Shown one piece after another: positions 14,697 to 22,046 of a DNA stretch of 38,686 nucleotides. Made by a program: the position numbers and the translations under genes. Positions within the stretch are counted from its first letter, which is position 1. Every line of letters begins with the position of its first letter. The notes under the pieces are model-generated. The model had not been told where the DNA came from and did no database searches. It saw only the letters and a program-made list of their open reading frames with translations. Source of the DNA: Dehalococcoidia bacterium (lineage in GTDB: Bacteria > Chloroflexota > Dehalococcoidia > UBA2979); NCBI GenBank assembly GCA_023228765.1, contig JALOAM010000008.1:1-38686 (forward strand), written 5' to 3'.

Positions 14697-15785
14697 TTGG
14701 CCGACCTGTTGCAGCCGTCGATCCAGATCGAGGTCGAGGAGGAGGACTACATCCACCTCGTCGCCGAGCCGCTTGAGCGCGGCTACGGGACGACGCTGGG
14801 CAATGCGCTCCGTCGGGTACTGCTGTCCTCGCTGCCCGGCGCGGCGATCACGTCCGTGCGCATCGAGGGCGTGGAGCACGAGTTCTCCACGGTCCCCGGT
14901 ATGAAGGAGGACGTCACTGAGTTCCTCCTGAACCTGAAGGAAGTGCGCCTGCGCGCCTACGCCGACCGTCCGGCCCGCCTCTTCCTGGAGGTGAGCGGCG
15001 AGGGCGAGGTGACCGCCGGCCAGATCCAGGCCACGGCGGACTACGAGATCGTGAACCCGGACCAGCACCTGGCGACCCTGGACACCAAGGATGCCGCGCT
15101 GGTGGTGGACCTGAACGTGGAGACGGGCCGCGGCTATCTGCCGGCGACCCACGCGGAGGGCCTGCCCATCGGCGTGATCCCGGTGGATGCGCTGTTCAGC
15201 CCGGTCCGCCGCGTGAACGCGAAGATCAGCAACACGCGCGTGGGCCAGGACACCAACTTCGACCGCCTGGACCTGGAGGTCTGGACGGACGGCACGCTGG
15301 ACGGTCAGGCCGCCGTGGCGCTGGCCGCGGAGCTGCTGCGTGAGCAGTTCGCCCCGTTCCAGCTCCTGGGCCGCAGCGCCCAGACGCTGGAGCCGGTCCA
15401 GACGCACGAGGAGGCCATCCCGTTCGAGGGCTACGACATGCCCATCGAGCAGCTGGACCTCTCTGTCCGCGCATACAACTGCCTGAAGCGCTCCGGCCTC
15501 ATGACCGTGGGCGCCGTCCTGGAGAAGTCGGAGGACGAGCTCCTCGCCCTCCGCAACTTCGGCGAGAAGTCCTACCTGGAGCTCCGCGACAAGCTGGAGC
15601 AGCACGGCTTCCCGGCCCCGCGCTCGGACGGCCGGCGCGAGTTCGGCGCGGTCGCTGACACCGCGGACGACGACGCCGAGGTGGTGGACGACAGTGGCGA
15701 CGACGCCGAGGTGGGCGCGCTGGGCGCGGCCCTGATGGAGGCGCTGAAGGCCAGCGGTGAAGGGATGAACGATGCGTCACGGTAA
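14697..15785 (+). CDS. rpoA: RNA polymerase alpha subunit
   Basis: The start is TTG at 14697; GAGAGAGG ends 6 nt upstream and no in-frame ATG or GTG fits the alignment. The 362-residue protein has the NTD assembly motifs GYGTTLGNALRRVLLSSLPGAA (split around residue 30-50) and the CTD helix-hairpin-helix LSVRAYNCLKRSGL...LRNFGEKSYLELRDKL that contacts UP elements and activators. Usual length is about 310-330. The last 45-50 residues are an Asp/Ala-rich tail. The end overlaps rplQ by 14 bases. Confidence 0.97.
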   Translation: MADLLQPSIQIEVEEEDYIHLVAEPLERGYGTTLGNALRRVLLSSLPGAAITSVRIEGVEHEFSTVPGMKEDVTEFLLNLKEVRLRAYADRPARLFLEVSGEGEVTAGQIQATADYEIVNPDQHLATLDTKDAALVVDLNVETGRGYLPATHAEGLPIGVIPVDALFSPVRRVNAKISNTRVGQDTNFDRLDLEVWTDGTLDGQAAVALAAELLREQFAPFQLLGRSAQTLEPVQTHEEAIPFEGYDMPIEQLDLSVRAYNCLKRSGLMTVGAVLEKSEDELLALRNFGEKSYLELRDKLEQHGFPAPRSDGRREFGAVADTADDDAEVVDDSGDDAEVGALGAALMEALKASGEGMNDASR

Positions 15786-16122
15786 GGCCGGTCGCAAGTT
15801 CGACATGCCGACGGCGCAGCGGCACCAGATGTTCCGCACAATCACGCGCGCGGTCATCGACCACGGCGGCGTCCAGACCACCGAGGCCCGGGCCAAGGAG
15901 GCTCGACGCTTGGTGGAGAAGATGATCACGCTGGGCAAGCGCGGGACCATCCACGCCCGCCGCCAGGCCCTGGCGTACATCGACGACCGCGACGTGGTGC
16001 AGAAGCTGTTCGACGAGGTGGCGCCGAAGTACTCGGACCGCCCGGGCGGCTACACGCGCGTGGTGAAGCTCGGCCAGCGGAAGGGCGACGCCGCCCGCAT
16101 CGCTCGGATCGAGCTCGTCTAA
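15772..16122 (+). CDS. rplQ: 50S ribosomal protein L17 (bL17)
   Basis: The 116-residue protein begins MRHGKAGRKFDMPTAQRHQMF, with LITRAVIDHG-like and TTEARAKEARRLVEKMITLGKRG, and ends GGYTRVVKLGQRKGDAARIARIELV. L17 sits near the tunnel exit. Its ATG lies 14 bases inside rpoA, so translation is probably coupled. truA follows after 2 nt. Confidence 0.97.
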   Translation: MRHGKAGRKFDMPTAQRHQMFRTITRAVIDHGGVQTTEARAKEARRLVEKMITLGKRGTIHARRQALAYIDDRDVVQKLFDEVAPKYSDRPGGYTRVVKLGQRKGDAARIARIELV

Positions 16123-16124
16123 GG

Positions 16125-16919
16125 ATGGACATCCCCGGGGGGCAGCGCGGGATCGCGCTGCTCCTCGAGTATGACGGCACGGACTTCTCGGGCAGCCAGG
16201 TGCAGCCCGGGGAGCGGACGGTCCAGGGAGCGCTGGAAGGCGCCCTGGAGGAGTTCACCGGCGAGCGCGAGCGCATCGCGTTTGCCGGGCGGACGGACGC
16301 CGGCGTGCATGCATCGGGGCAGGTGGCCGCGCTGAGCACGAGCTCCGCGCACAGCCCGGCCACCTTCCGCGATGCGCTCAACCACTTCCTCCCGGAGGAC
16401 GTGGCGGTGCGCGCGGCGGCGGAGGTCCGGGTGGACTTCGATCCGAGGCGTCATGCCTCGTCGAGGGTCTACCAGTACCGCCTCGAGGATGGCCTCGGCG
16501 CGGTGGCCCGCAGGCCGCTCCGGCGGCTCCGGGCGTGGCAGCTGGGACGTCCGCTGGACGTACCGGGGATGGCAGCAGCGCTCGCGCTGCTGCCGATCGG
16601 GGTAGAGCAGGACTGGGCCGCCTTCGCGGGGGCCACGCCTGAGGGCTACTCCACCGTGCGGACGATGCTCGGCGCCAGCGTCGAGCGATGCGGACCGCAC
16701 GACGTACGGGTGATGCTGGAAGCCACGGGCTTCCTGCCGCACCAGGTACGGATGACCGTCGGCGCGCTCGAGCGCGTGGGAGGTGGACGCCTCTCGCCGC
16801 AGGAGTTCGCCGGACTGGTGGACGGGACGCCCGGCAGTGCCGGACCGGCCGCGCCACCGCAGGGGCTGACGCTGGTCTCCGTGGGGTATCCCTCCGGGAC
16901 CGTCGAATTCGGGACGTGA
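16125..16919 (+). CDS. truA: tRNA pseudouridine(38-40) synthase TruA
   Basis: TruA converts U38-U40 of the tRNA anticodon arm to pseudouridine. The 264-residue protein has the catalytic segment AFAGRTDAGVHASGQ, with the catalytic Asp near residue 52. It is preceded by YDGTDFSGSQ, where SGSQ replaces the usual GWQ, and followed by RVYQYRL and FLPHQVRMTVGALERVG. It lies between rplQ and rplM as in many Gram-positive genomes. The start ATG 2 nt after rplQ has AAGGA overlapping the junction. Confidence 0.95.
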   Translation: MDIPGGQRGIALLLEYDGTDFSGSQVQPGERTVQGALEGALEEFTGERERIAFAGRTDAGVHASGQVAALSTSSAHSPATFRDALNHFLPEDVAVRAAAEVRVDFDPRRHASSRVYQYRLEDGLGAVARRPLRRLRAWQLGRPLDVPGMAAALALLPIGVEQDWAAFAGATPEGYSTVRTMLGASVERCGPHDVRVMLEATGFLPHQVRMTVGALERVGGGRLSPQEFAGLVDGTPGSAGPAAPPQGLTLVSVGYPSGTVEFGT

Positions 16920-16970
16920 GTCGTGGCGGTAGCCCTCGAAACGGGTGGGCCGCCTCGGACGGGGACAGGG

Positions 16971-17546
16971 ATGACGACGAAGAGCACCTATCGGCTGCGC
17001 GCGGCGGACATGGACCGCCGCTGGCACGTCGTGGACGCCGCGGAGCGCCCCCTGGGCCGTGTGGCCGGCGAGGTCGCCCGGCTGCTCCAGGGCAAGCACA
17101 AGCCGACGTTCGAGCCGCACATGGCGATGGGCGACTTCGTCGTCGTCGTCAACGCCAAGACGGTGGACCTGACGGGCAAGAAGCGCGAGCAGAAGCGCTA
17201 CTACCGCCACACCGGCTACCCGGGCGGTCTGCGCGAGCGCTCCTTCGAGGAGCAGCTGGCGAAGGACCCCACGCGGATCATCGAGAAGGCCGTGAAGGGC
17301 ATGCTGCCCTCCGGCGTCCGAGGCCGCGCGATGCTGCGGATGCTGAAGGTCTACTCCGGCCCGGAGCACCCGCACGCCGCCCAGCTGGCCGCTGGCACCG
17401 GCGCCCGTGCCAAGAAGCGCGCCGAGGCTCCGAAGGCCGAGGCTGCGAAGCCAGCACCGAAGGCTGAAGCCGTCGACGAGCCCGCGCCCGTGGAGGCGCC
17501 CGCCGAGACTGCCTCGAACGAGACCGCCGCCGAGGATCGGGAGTAA
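16971..17546 (+). CDS. rplM: 50S ribosomal protein L13 (uL13) with a C-terminal extension
   Basis: ATG 16971 is preferred over a GTG at 16923: GGGGACAGGG directly precedes it and the L13 alignment begins at TYRLRAADMDRRWHVVDA. From here the protein is 191 residues. Core motifs are RPLGRVAGEVARLLQGKHK, GDFVVVVNAKTVDLTGKK and MLRMLKVYSGPEHPH. L13 is essential for early 50S assembly. Ordinary L13 is about 142-150 residues; the extra 45 or so are alternating Ala, Lys, Pro and Glu units turning acidic at the end. rpsI follows after 3 nt. Confidence 0.96.
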   Translation: MTTKSTYRLRAADMDRRWHVVDAAERPLGRVAGEVARLLQGKHKPTFEPHMAMGDFVVVVNAKTVDLTGKKREQKRYYRHTGYPGGLRERSFEEQLAKDPTRIIEKAVKGMLPSGVRGRAMLRMLKVYSGPEHPHAAQLAAGTGARAKKRAEAPKAEAAKPAPKAEAVDEPAPVEAPAETASNETAAEDRE

Positions 17547-17549
17547 CCG

Positions 17550-17948
17550 ATGACCACTGACCAGCACTATTACTTCGGCCTCGGCCGCCGCAAGGCGGCG
17601 GTGGCGCGCGTCCGCCTCTACCCCGGTACCGGCACGGTGATCGTGAACGGCAAGCCGGTGGAAGAGGTCATCACGCGCGAGTCGCTGCGGATGGACATGC
17701 TCCGCCCGCTGACCACCACGGAGACCGACCGCCAGTTCAACATCCAGGCGAAGGTGGTCGGTGGCGGCCTCACCGGCTGGTCCGGCGCGATCCGGCACGG
17801 CATCGCCCGCGCCCTCCTCGCCGCCGACGAGGGCTACCGCCGCCCGCTGCGCGCCCAGGGCCTTCTCACCCGCGACCCGCGCGTGAAGGAGCGCAAGAAG
17901 CCGGGCCTGAAGCGCGCTCGCAAGGCGCCGCAGTTCACGAAGCGCTAA
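17550..17948 (+). CDS. rpsI: 30S ribosomal protein S9 (uS9)
   Basis: The 132-residue product has GLGRRKAAVARVRLYPGTG, GGGLTGWSGAIRHGIARAL, LLTRDPRVKERKKPGLKRARKAPQFTKR and the expected C-terminal KR that reaches the P-site tRNA anticodon. It is the last gene of the cluster. A near-perfect terminator hairpin lies 28 nt downstream. Confidence 0.98.
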   Translation: MTTDQHYYFGLGRRKAAVARVRLYPGTGTVIVNGKPVEEVITRESLRMDMLRPLTTTETDRQFNIQAKVVGGGLTGWSGAIRHGIARALLAADEGYRRPLRAQGLLTRDPRVKERKKPGLKRARKAPQFTKR

Positions 17949-17976
17949 CCAGCGCTCCGTCCTGGTGCGAGACACG

Positions 17977-18004
17977 GAACACCCCGCCGCGAGGCGGGGT
18001 GTTC
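17977..18004 (+). terminator. Terminator of the ribosomal cluster
   Basis: GAACACCCCGCC (17977-17988) and GGCGGGGTGTTC (17993-18004) are perfectly complementary over a GCGA tetraloop of the GNRA type. TCGTTCG follows, so the T tract is weak, as is common at high GC. It lies 28 nt after rpsI and 42 nt before the -10 of the next gene. Confidence 0.85.
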
Positions 18005-18045
18005 TCGTTCGCGGGGTGTCACATTCCTCCGCGGCACCCGAGGGC

Positions 18046-18051
18046 TACCAT
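18046..18051 (+). promoter_or_regulatory. Leaderless-type -10 of the cysteine-cluster gene
   Basis: TACCAT lies exactly 6 nt before the ATG at 18058, with no Shine-Dalgarno sequence. This places the transcription start on the A of the ATG. A recognisable -35 was not found. The same spacing recurs at three other genes in the window. Confidence 0.45.
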
Positions 18052-18057
18052 CGCCCG

Positions 18058-18849
18058 ATGGCGACGACTCCGGCGCGATCCCTCGGACGGACGCTCATCC
18101 CTCTCGATGGTGAAGTGTCATGGGGTTGCTCCGGCCAGGGCTGGAACTGCTGCGTCGACAAGGACGTCCCCGTCCGCCCGTACGACGTCCGCCGCCTCGC
18201 CGAGGCGATCGGTCGGCCGGTGCAGCAACTCCTCGACGATGGCATCGTCTCGCTGGAGTGGGATGGCTACGGCATCCTCGGCGGCTGGCTCGCCACCCGA
18301 CCGTACGAGGGCGACCGGTCAGCCTGCGTCTTCTACGAGGAGGTCATCGCGGACGGCCGTCGCGTCGCGGGCCTCTGTAACGCCCATGCCGGGCGCCCCG
18401 AGGCGTGCCGCGCCTACCCGTACCAACGCCACGCTTCCGGGACTGAGTTCGAGGAGAGCACGTCACTCCCGATGGCTGCGCAGGTCTTCGACTGCGGGTC
18501 GTGCGCCCTCGCCGAGCGCACCACCCCTCGGCAGGTCATGCTCGCCAACGGTCTCACCGATTACTGGCGTGCCGACGACGCCTACCGTGCCGTCGCGCTC
18601 TATCTGCACAAGTGCGGCCTCGCCCACCTCAGCAACTCCACCTACCGCCAGCTCCCGCTCTCACCCGCCGCTCGCCTCGCCCTCTGGTCCGCGCTCTACA
18701 CCTCGGAGGGCACGTACGCCGAGGCCCTCGCGTCCGTTCTCGATGCCGCGGACGCGCTCATCGCCGCCTCAGGCCTGCCGAGATCGCACCTCGGCGGTGC
18801 GGGGGAGCCGCTGGCGCGGCCGGACGTGGTGGGGATGATCGAGGACTGA
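18058..18849 (+). CDS. YkgJ-type cysteine-cluster protein
   Basis: The 263-residue protein has eight clustered cysteines: C24, C31, C32, C90, C107, C117, C146 and C149. The GLCNAHAGRPEACRAYP segment (105-121) is the hallmark of the YkgJ/UPF0153 family, thought to bind zinc or an iron-sulfur cluster; the biochemical role of most members is unknown. An earlier in-frame ATG at 17965 is rejected because the rpsI terminator lies inside that extension and a -10 box is placed for ATG 18058. The residues after 160 have no family signature I recognise. It converges on trxB. Confidence 0.75.
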   Translation: MATTPARSLGRTLIPLDGEVSWGCSGQGWNCCVDKDVPVRPYDVRRLAEAIGRPVQQLLDDGIVSLEWDGYGILGGWLATRPYEGDRSACVFYEEVIADGRRVAGLCNAHAGRPEACRAYPYQRHASGTEFEESTSLPMAAQVFDCGSCALAERTTPRQVMLANGLTDYWRADDAYRAVALYLHKCGLAHLSNSTYRQLPLSPAARLALWSALYTSEGTYAEALASVLDAADALIAASGLPRSHLGGAGEPLARPDVVGMIED

Positions 18850-18871
18850 GGGTCGGCCGGCACCCCAACAC

Positions 18872-18899
18872 AACGGGCCGCCCTGCTGGGCGACCCGTT
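18872..18899. terminator. Bidirectional terminator hairpin between the cysteine-cluster gene and trxB
   Basis: AACGGGCCGCCC (18872-18883) pairs with GGGCGACCCGTT (18888-18899) in 11 of 12 positions over a 4-nt loop. It sits in the 84-nt gap between two convergent genes. On the minus strand it is followed by TGTGTTGGGG, a slightly better tail than on plus, so it probably serves trxB at least. Confidence 0.7.
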
Positions 18900-18933
18900 C
18901 GTGTACCTCGCGGGGTGCGAGGACCAGAAGTAG

Positions 18934-19887
18934 CTAGAAGTGGTCCGTGATGTAGTGGTCGGCGCGGATGGCGGCGGTGGCGCCGTCGCCGGCGGAGGAA
19001 ACCACCTGCCGCGCCGCATTGGCGCGGACGTCGCCGGCAACGAAGAGTCCCGGGACCTTCGTCTCCATCCAGTCGTTCACGCACGCGTGCTTGCCCGCGT
19101 CCAGCTCCACGAGCCCCTCGAGGAGGTTCGAGTTCGGGGTCTGGCCGATGAAGATGAAGACCGCCTTCACGGGCATTTCGCTCTGCTCGCCGGTCTTCAC
19201 GTTGCGCAGGACGACCTTCTCGACCTCGCCGGTGACCTGGTCCGAGCCGTGGATCTCCTCCACGACCGTGTCCCAGAGGAACTCCAGGTTCTCGGCGTTG
19301 CGCGCGCGCTCCTGCAGGACCGCTTGCGCCCGCAGCTCGTCGCGGCGGTGGATCAGGGTGACCTTGCTGGCGTAGCGCGTGGTGAAGATGGCTTCCTCGA
19401 CGGCCGCGTCGCCGCCGCCCACGACGGCGACGTCCATGTTCTTGAAGAACGCCGCGTCACACGTCGCGCAGTAAGAGACGCCGCGGCCGGTCAGCTCGGT
19501 CTCGCCGGGGATGCCGAGCTTGTTGGGGTTGGCCCCCGCCGTCACGATGACGGCCTTCGCGATGAACTCGCCGCCCCCGTCCGTGCCCAGGCGGAAGCGG
19601 CCGTCCTCCTGCGGTTCGAGCGAGGAGACCATCGCGTAGACGGTCTCCATGCCATGGTGCTCTGACTGCTGGTGGAACGCCATTGCGAGCTCGAACCCGC
19701 CGATGCCGTCCGGGAAGCCCGGGTAGTTCTCCACCCGGTCGCTCGTCGCGATCTGCCCACCGAGGACGCCGCCCTCGAAGAGCACGGTGCTGCGGAGGGC
19801 GCGCGCCGCGTACAGCCCGGCGGCCATGCCCGCGGGACCACCGCCGATGATGGCGATGTCGATCTCGCGGGGCTCGTTGCTGTTCAT
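18934..19887 (-). CDS. trxB: Thioredoxin reductase (NADPH)
   Basis: TrxB passes electrons from NADPH via FAD to thioredoxin. The 317-residue protein has the FAD-binding GGGPAG (15-20), redox motif C140-A-T-C143, NADP Rossmann GGGDAA (157-162), HRRDELR (180-186) and the C-terminal GLFVAGDVRANAARQVVSSAGDG FAD segment. The arginines of HRRxxxR indicate NADPH rather than NADH. GGAAGGCG precedes the ATG. It lies 174 nt downstream of trxA on the same strand with a stem-loop between them. Confidence 0.97.
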   Translation of the reverse strand: MNSNEPREIDIAIIGGGPAGMAAGLYAARALRSTVLFEGGVLGGQIATSDRVENYPGFPDGIGGFELAMAFHQQSEHHGMETVYAMVSSLEPQEDGRFRLGTDGGGEFIAKAVIVTAGANPNKLGIPGETELTGRGVSYCATCDAAFFKNMDVAVVGGGDAAVEEAIFTTRYASKVTLIHRRDELRAQAVLQERARNAENLEFLWDTVVEEIHGSDQVTGEVEKVVLRNVKTGEQSEMPVKAVFIFIGQTPNSNLLEGLVELDAGKHACVNDWMETKVPGLFVAGDVRANAARQVVSSAGDGATAAIRADHYITDHF

Positions 19888-19972
19888 GCGGTTCGCCTTC
19901 CGGCTGTGGTCTGCGCCGTGGTCAGTGCCAGTGCGATGTTCGTGGCCAGGGTCTGTTCAGGATCGTCCCCGG

Positions 19973-20033
19973 ACACGTTCGAGGGGCAACCTCCGCCCGA
20001 GTGACGAGCGGGACGATTGCCCTCGAAGGTGTG
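19973..20033 (-). terminator. Stem-loop between trxA and trxB
   Basis: TTCGAGGGGCAA (19978-19989) pairs with TTGCCCTCGAA (20017-20027) with one bulged G. The short outer arms CAC (19974-19976) and GTG (near 20030-20033) extend it and CCCG/CGGG may pair inside the loop. Read on minus, it lies after trxA and before trxB. It can act as a leaky terminator that lowers trxB relative to trxA, or as a 3' stabiliser. No T tract is evident. Confidence 0.45.
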
Positions 20034-20061
20034 TGCCGGGTGAGGCCGGAGCGGGGGCTGG

Positions 20062-20388
20062 TTAGGCCAGCGCAGCGTCCAGGTGCTTCGCCAGCTCGCT
20101 CTTCGGGCGGAAGCCGACGACCTGGTCAGCCACCTCGCCGCCCTTGAAGACCAGCAGGGTCGGGATCGAGCGGATGCCGAACTGGCTGGCGATCTTCGGG
20201 TTGTCGTCCGTGTTCAGCTTCACGAACTTCACCTTGCCGTCGTACTCGTTCGAGAGCTCCTCGACGACGGGGGCGACCATGCGGCACGGGCCACACCACG
20301 GCGCCCAGAAGTCGACGAGCACGGGCACGTCGCTCTGCAGGACGTCGCTCTCGAAGGTCGCGTCAGAGGTGTCGGAAGGGTGGGCCAT
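20062..20388 (-). CDS. trxA: Thioredoxin
   Basis: A 108-residue thioredoxin with the active site W31-C32-G33-P34-C35 in VDFWAPWCGPCRMVAP, the conserved KLNTDDNPKIASQFGIRSIPTLLVFKGGE (cis-Pro in SIPT) and GF near the end. It reduces protein disulfides using TrxB. ATG at 20388 has AAAGGAC 5-11 nt upstream; a longer in-frame reading to 20439 lacks this. A strong sigma70-type promoter with an embedded CsoR-like operator lies about 140 nt upstream, giving a leader of about 130 nt. Confidence 0.97.
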   Translation of the reverse strand: MAHPSDTSDATFESDVLQSDVPVLVDFWAPWCGPCRMVAPVVEELSNEYDGKVKFVKLNTDDNPKIASQFGIRSIPTLLVFKGGEVADQVVGFRPKSELAKHLDAALA

Positions 20389-20526
20389 GGTCGGTCCTTT
20401 CGTGTTCGGGATGTCGTCGGATGGTAATCCCCCAACCAACCCTGGGGCGGGTCAGCCAACCGCGGGGAGGTCGGCCGTGGCAGCGGCGGGGTCTCTCGAT
20501 CCGCCGTCCCCCATCCGACTCTCCAG

Positions 20527-20555
20527 ATCGTAGATACCCGGAGGGGGTATGTCAA
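20527..20555 (-). promoter_or_regulatory. trxA promoter: TTGACA, 17 bp, TACGAT
   Basis: Reading the minus strand, TTGACA (20555 to 20550) is a perfect -35. A 17-bp spacer and TACGAT (20532 to 20527) as -10 follow. The predicted start is near 20520, 132 nt before trxA. The spacer is nearly filled by the CsoR-like operator, so a bound repressor would block RNA polymerase. Confidence 0.75.
20534..20550. promoter_or_regulatory. CsoR-family operator in the trxA promoter
   Basis: ATACCCGGAGGGGGTAT is a 6-bp perfect inverted repeat (ATACCC/GGGTAT) around a 5-nt G-rich centre, the known style of CsoR/CstR-class operators (ATACCC-Gn-GGTAT). It lies in the intergenic region between trxA and a csoR-like gene. 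Placement inside the -35/-10 spacer of trxA predicts repression of trxA, and perhaps trxB, by the neighbouring repressor. Confidence 0.75.
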
Positions 20556-20644
20556 CACTCCGCTGAGGGACCCATCGGCAGGGTACACTGGGTCTACTCG
20601 AGGTCCCCCGGCCGGTTGAACGGCTGAGGGGCGGGGAGGACAAC

Positions 20645-20983
20645 ATGGAACCCTCGAAGGAACCTACGCCCGAACAGCTCCAGACACGCCTGCGTCGCAT
20701 CGAAGGCCAGGTGCGCGGCATCGCGCGCATGCTCGAAGAAGGACGCACCTGCGAGGACGTCGTCACGCAGTTGATGGCCGTCCGCTCTTCGATCGACACG
20801 GTAGGCGCGGCGGTGCTGGACCAGCACTTGGGCTCATGCGTCGAGTTCGAGAGCGATCCGACCCAGCAGGTGATCGCGCTGCGCCAGGCGATGAAGCTCT
20901 GGTGGCGCTTTGCTCCGGCCGCCGGCGCCGTCGGCGCCGACCCCACCACCGAGGGTGCGTCCTCGCCGCTGCCGCTCGCCTAG
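20645..20983 (+). CDS. CsoR-family metal- or persulfide-sensing repressor
   Basis: The 112-residue all-helical protein has the family core LQTRLRRIEGQVRGIARMLEEGRTCEDVVTQL. The copper ligands of CsoR are present at the same numbers as in Mycobacterium tuberculosis CsoR: Cys36, His61 and Cys65. The second-shell Tyr35 and Glu81 of that protein are Thr35 and Gln81 here, so allostery or ligand may differ. CsoR proteins release DNA on binding Cu(I); CstR relatives sense persulfides. GGGAGG lies 5-6 nt before ATG and a -10-like TACACT lies at 20584-20589. It is divergent from trxA. Confidence 0.85.
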   Translation: MEPSKEPTPEQLQTRLRRIEGQVRGIARMLEEGRTCEDVVTQLMAVRSSIDTVGAAVLDQHLGSCVEFESDPTQQVIALRQAMKLWWRFAPAAGAVGADPTTEGASSPLPLA

Positions 20984-21008
20984 AGCCGCTCGGAGCTAGC
21001 TCGCCCGA

Positions 21009-22046
21009 TCAGACGCCATCTGAGACTGCGGTGTCCGAGGCCGCGCGCGACGACGGCTGGAGGGCGCCCTCCAGCGCTCCGAGCATGCCGCCGTGTGCCG
21101 CCTGGTACGCGTTCCGAAGCGCGGTTGCGACGGCGGCGCCATCGCTCCGGCCGTGGCCGATGAACACGCCACCCTGCACCCCCAGCAGCGGCACGGCGCC
21201 GAACGCGCGGTAGTCCAGGCGGTCTCGCACGCCTCGGAGCGAGGGGAGCAGCAACGCCCCGCCGACCTTGCTCCGCAGCGAGGAGCGCGCCGCCGTCCGC
21301 ATCTGCGCGAACAACACCTCGACGAGGCCCTCCGCGAGCTTGATGCAGATGTTGCCCGTGAAGCCGTCCGTGACGATCACGTCCGCGTTGCCGGACAGCA
21401 GCTCGCGGCTCTCGATGTTGCCGATGAACCGCAGGCCCTCGGTGCGTTCGAGCAGCGAATGCGTCTCGGTGACCAGCGTCGAACCCTTCGAGGACTCCTC
21501 GCCGATCGAGAGGAGCGCGACGCGCGGCGACTCCACGTGGTGGACCGATCGCATGTAGGCGGAGCCCATGTGCGCGAACTGCAGCAAGTGACTCGCGCGG
21601 GCGTCGGCATTCGCTCCGACGTCGAGGAGCATGAACGGACGGTCGAGCACTGAGGGGATCACGGCGCCGAGGGCGGGGCGTTCCACGCCCTTCAGCCGGC
21701 CGAGGACCACGAGCGCCGTCGCCATCGCGGCGCCGGTGTTCCCCATGGTGACCAGCGCCGCCGCCTCGCCATCGCGCACGAGCTCCGTGCCGACGTAGAG
21801 CGAGGTCTCTCGCTGGCGTCGCACCTCGCGCGCCGCCTTGTCGCCCATCCCGACGATGTCCGGCGCGTGGACGATGCGGAGCCCGTGCGGAGCGCCCCCA
21901 CGGTTGTTCAACTCCCGCCCGAGGACCTCCGAGTCCCCGACGAGGATAACCGGGATGCCCTCCGCCGCCGCGATGATCGCGCCGTCGAGCGGGGCGGCGG
22001 GTGCGTCGTCGCCGCCCATGGCGTCGAGGACGATCGCGTCAGCCAT
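21009..22046 (-). CDS. plsX: Phosphate acyltransferase PlsX
   Basis: PlsX makes acyl-phosphate from acyl-ACP for phospholipid synthesis. ATG at 22046 gives MADAIVLDAMGGDDAPAAPLDGA, the canonical N-terminus, with GAGGA upstream; a longer reading to 22085 lies inside the upstream gene. The 345-residue protein also has VTMGNTGAAMA, GANADARASHLLQFAHMG and DGFTGNICIKLAEG, all typical. It overlaps the methyltransferase by 8 bases. The fabD/fabH/acpP genes usually next to plsX are not in the window. It converges on csoR. Confidence 0.95.
   Translation of the reverse strand: MADAIVLDAMGGDDAPAAPLDGAIIAAAEGIPVILVGDSEVLGRELNNRGGAPHGLRIVHAPDIVGMGDKAAREVRRQRETSLYVGTELVRDGEAAALVTMGNTGAAMATALVVLGRLKGVERPALGAVIPSVLDRPFMLLDVGANADARASHLLQFAHMGSAYMRSVHHVESPRVALLSIGEESSKGSTLVTETHSLLERTEGLRFIGNIESRELLSGNADVIVTDGFTGNICIKLAEGLVEVLFAQMRTAARSSLRSKVGGALLLPSLRGVRDRLDYRAFGAVPLLGVQGGVFIGHGRSDGAAVATALRNAYQAAHGGMLGALEGALQPSSRAASDTAVSDGV

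Noticed and set aside
17965..18057. Upstream start for the cysteine-cluster protein
   Set aside because: The segment contains the rpsI terminator, and a -10 box fits ATG 18058.
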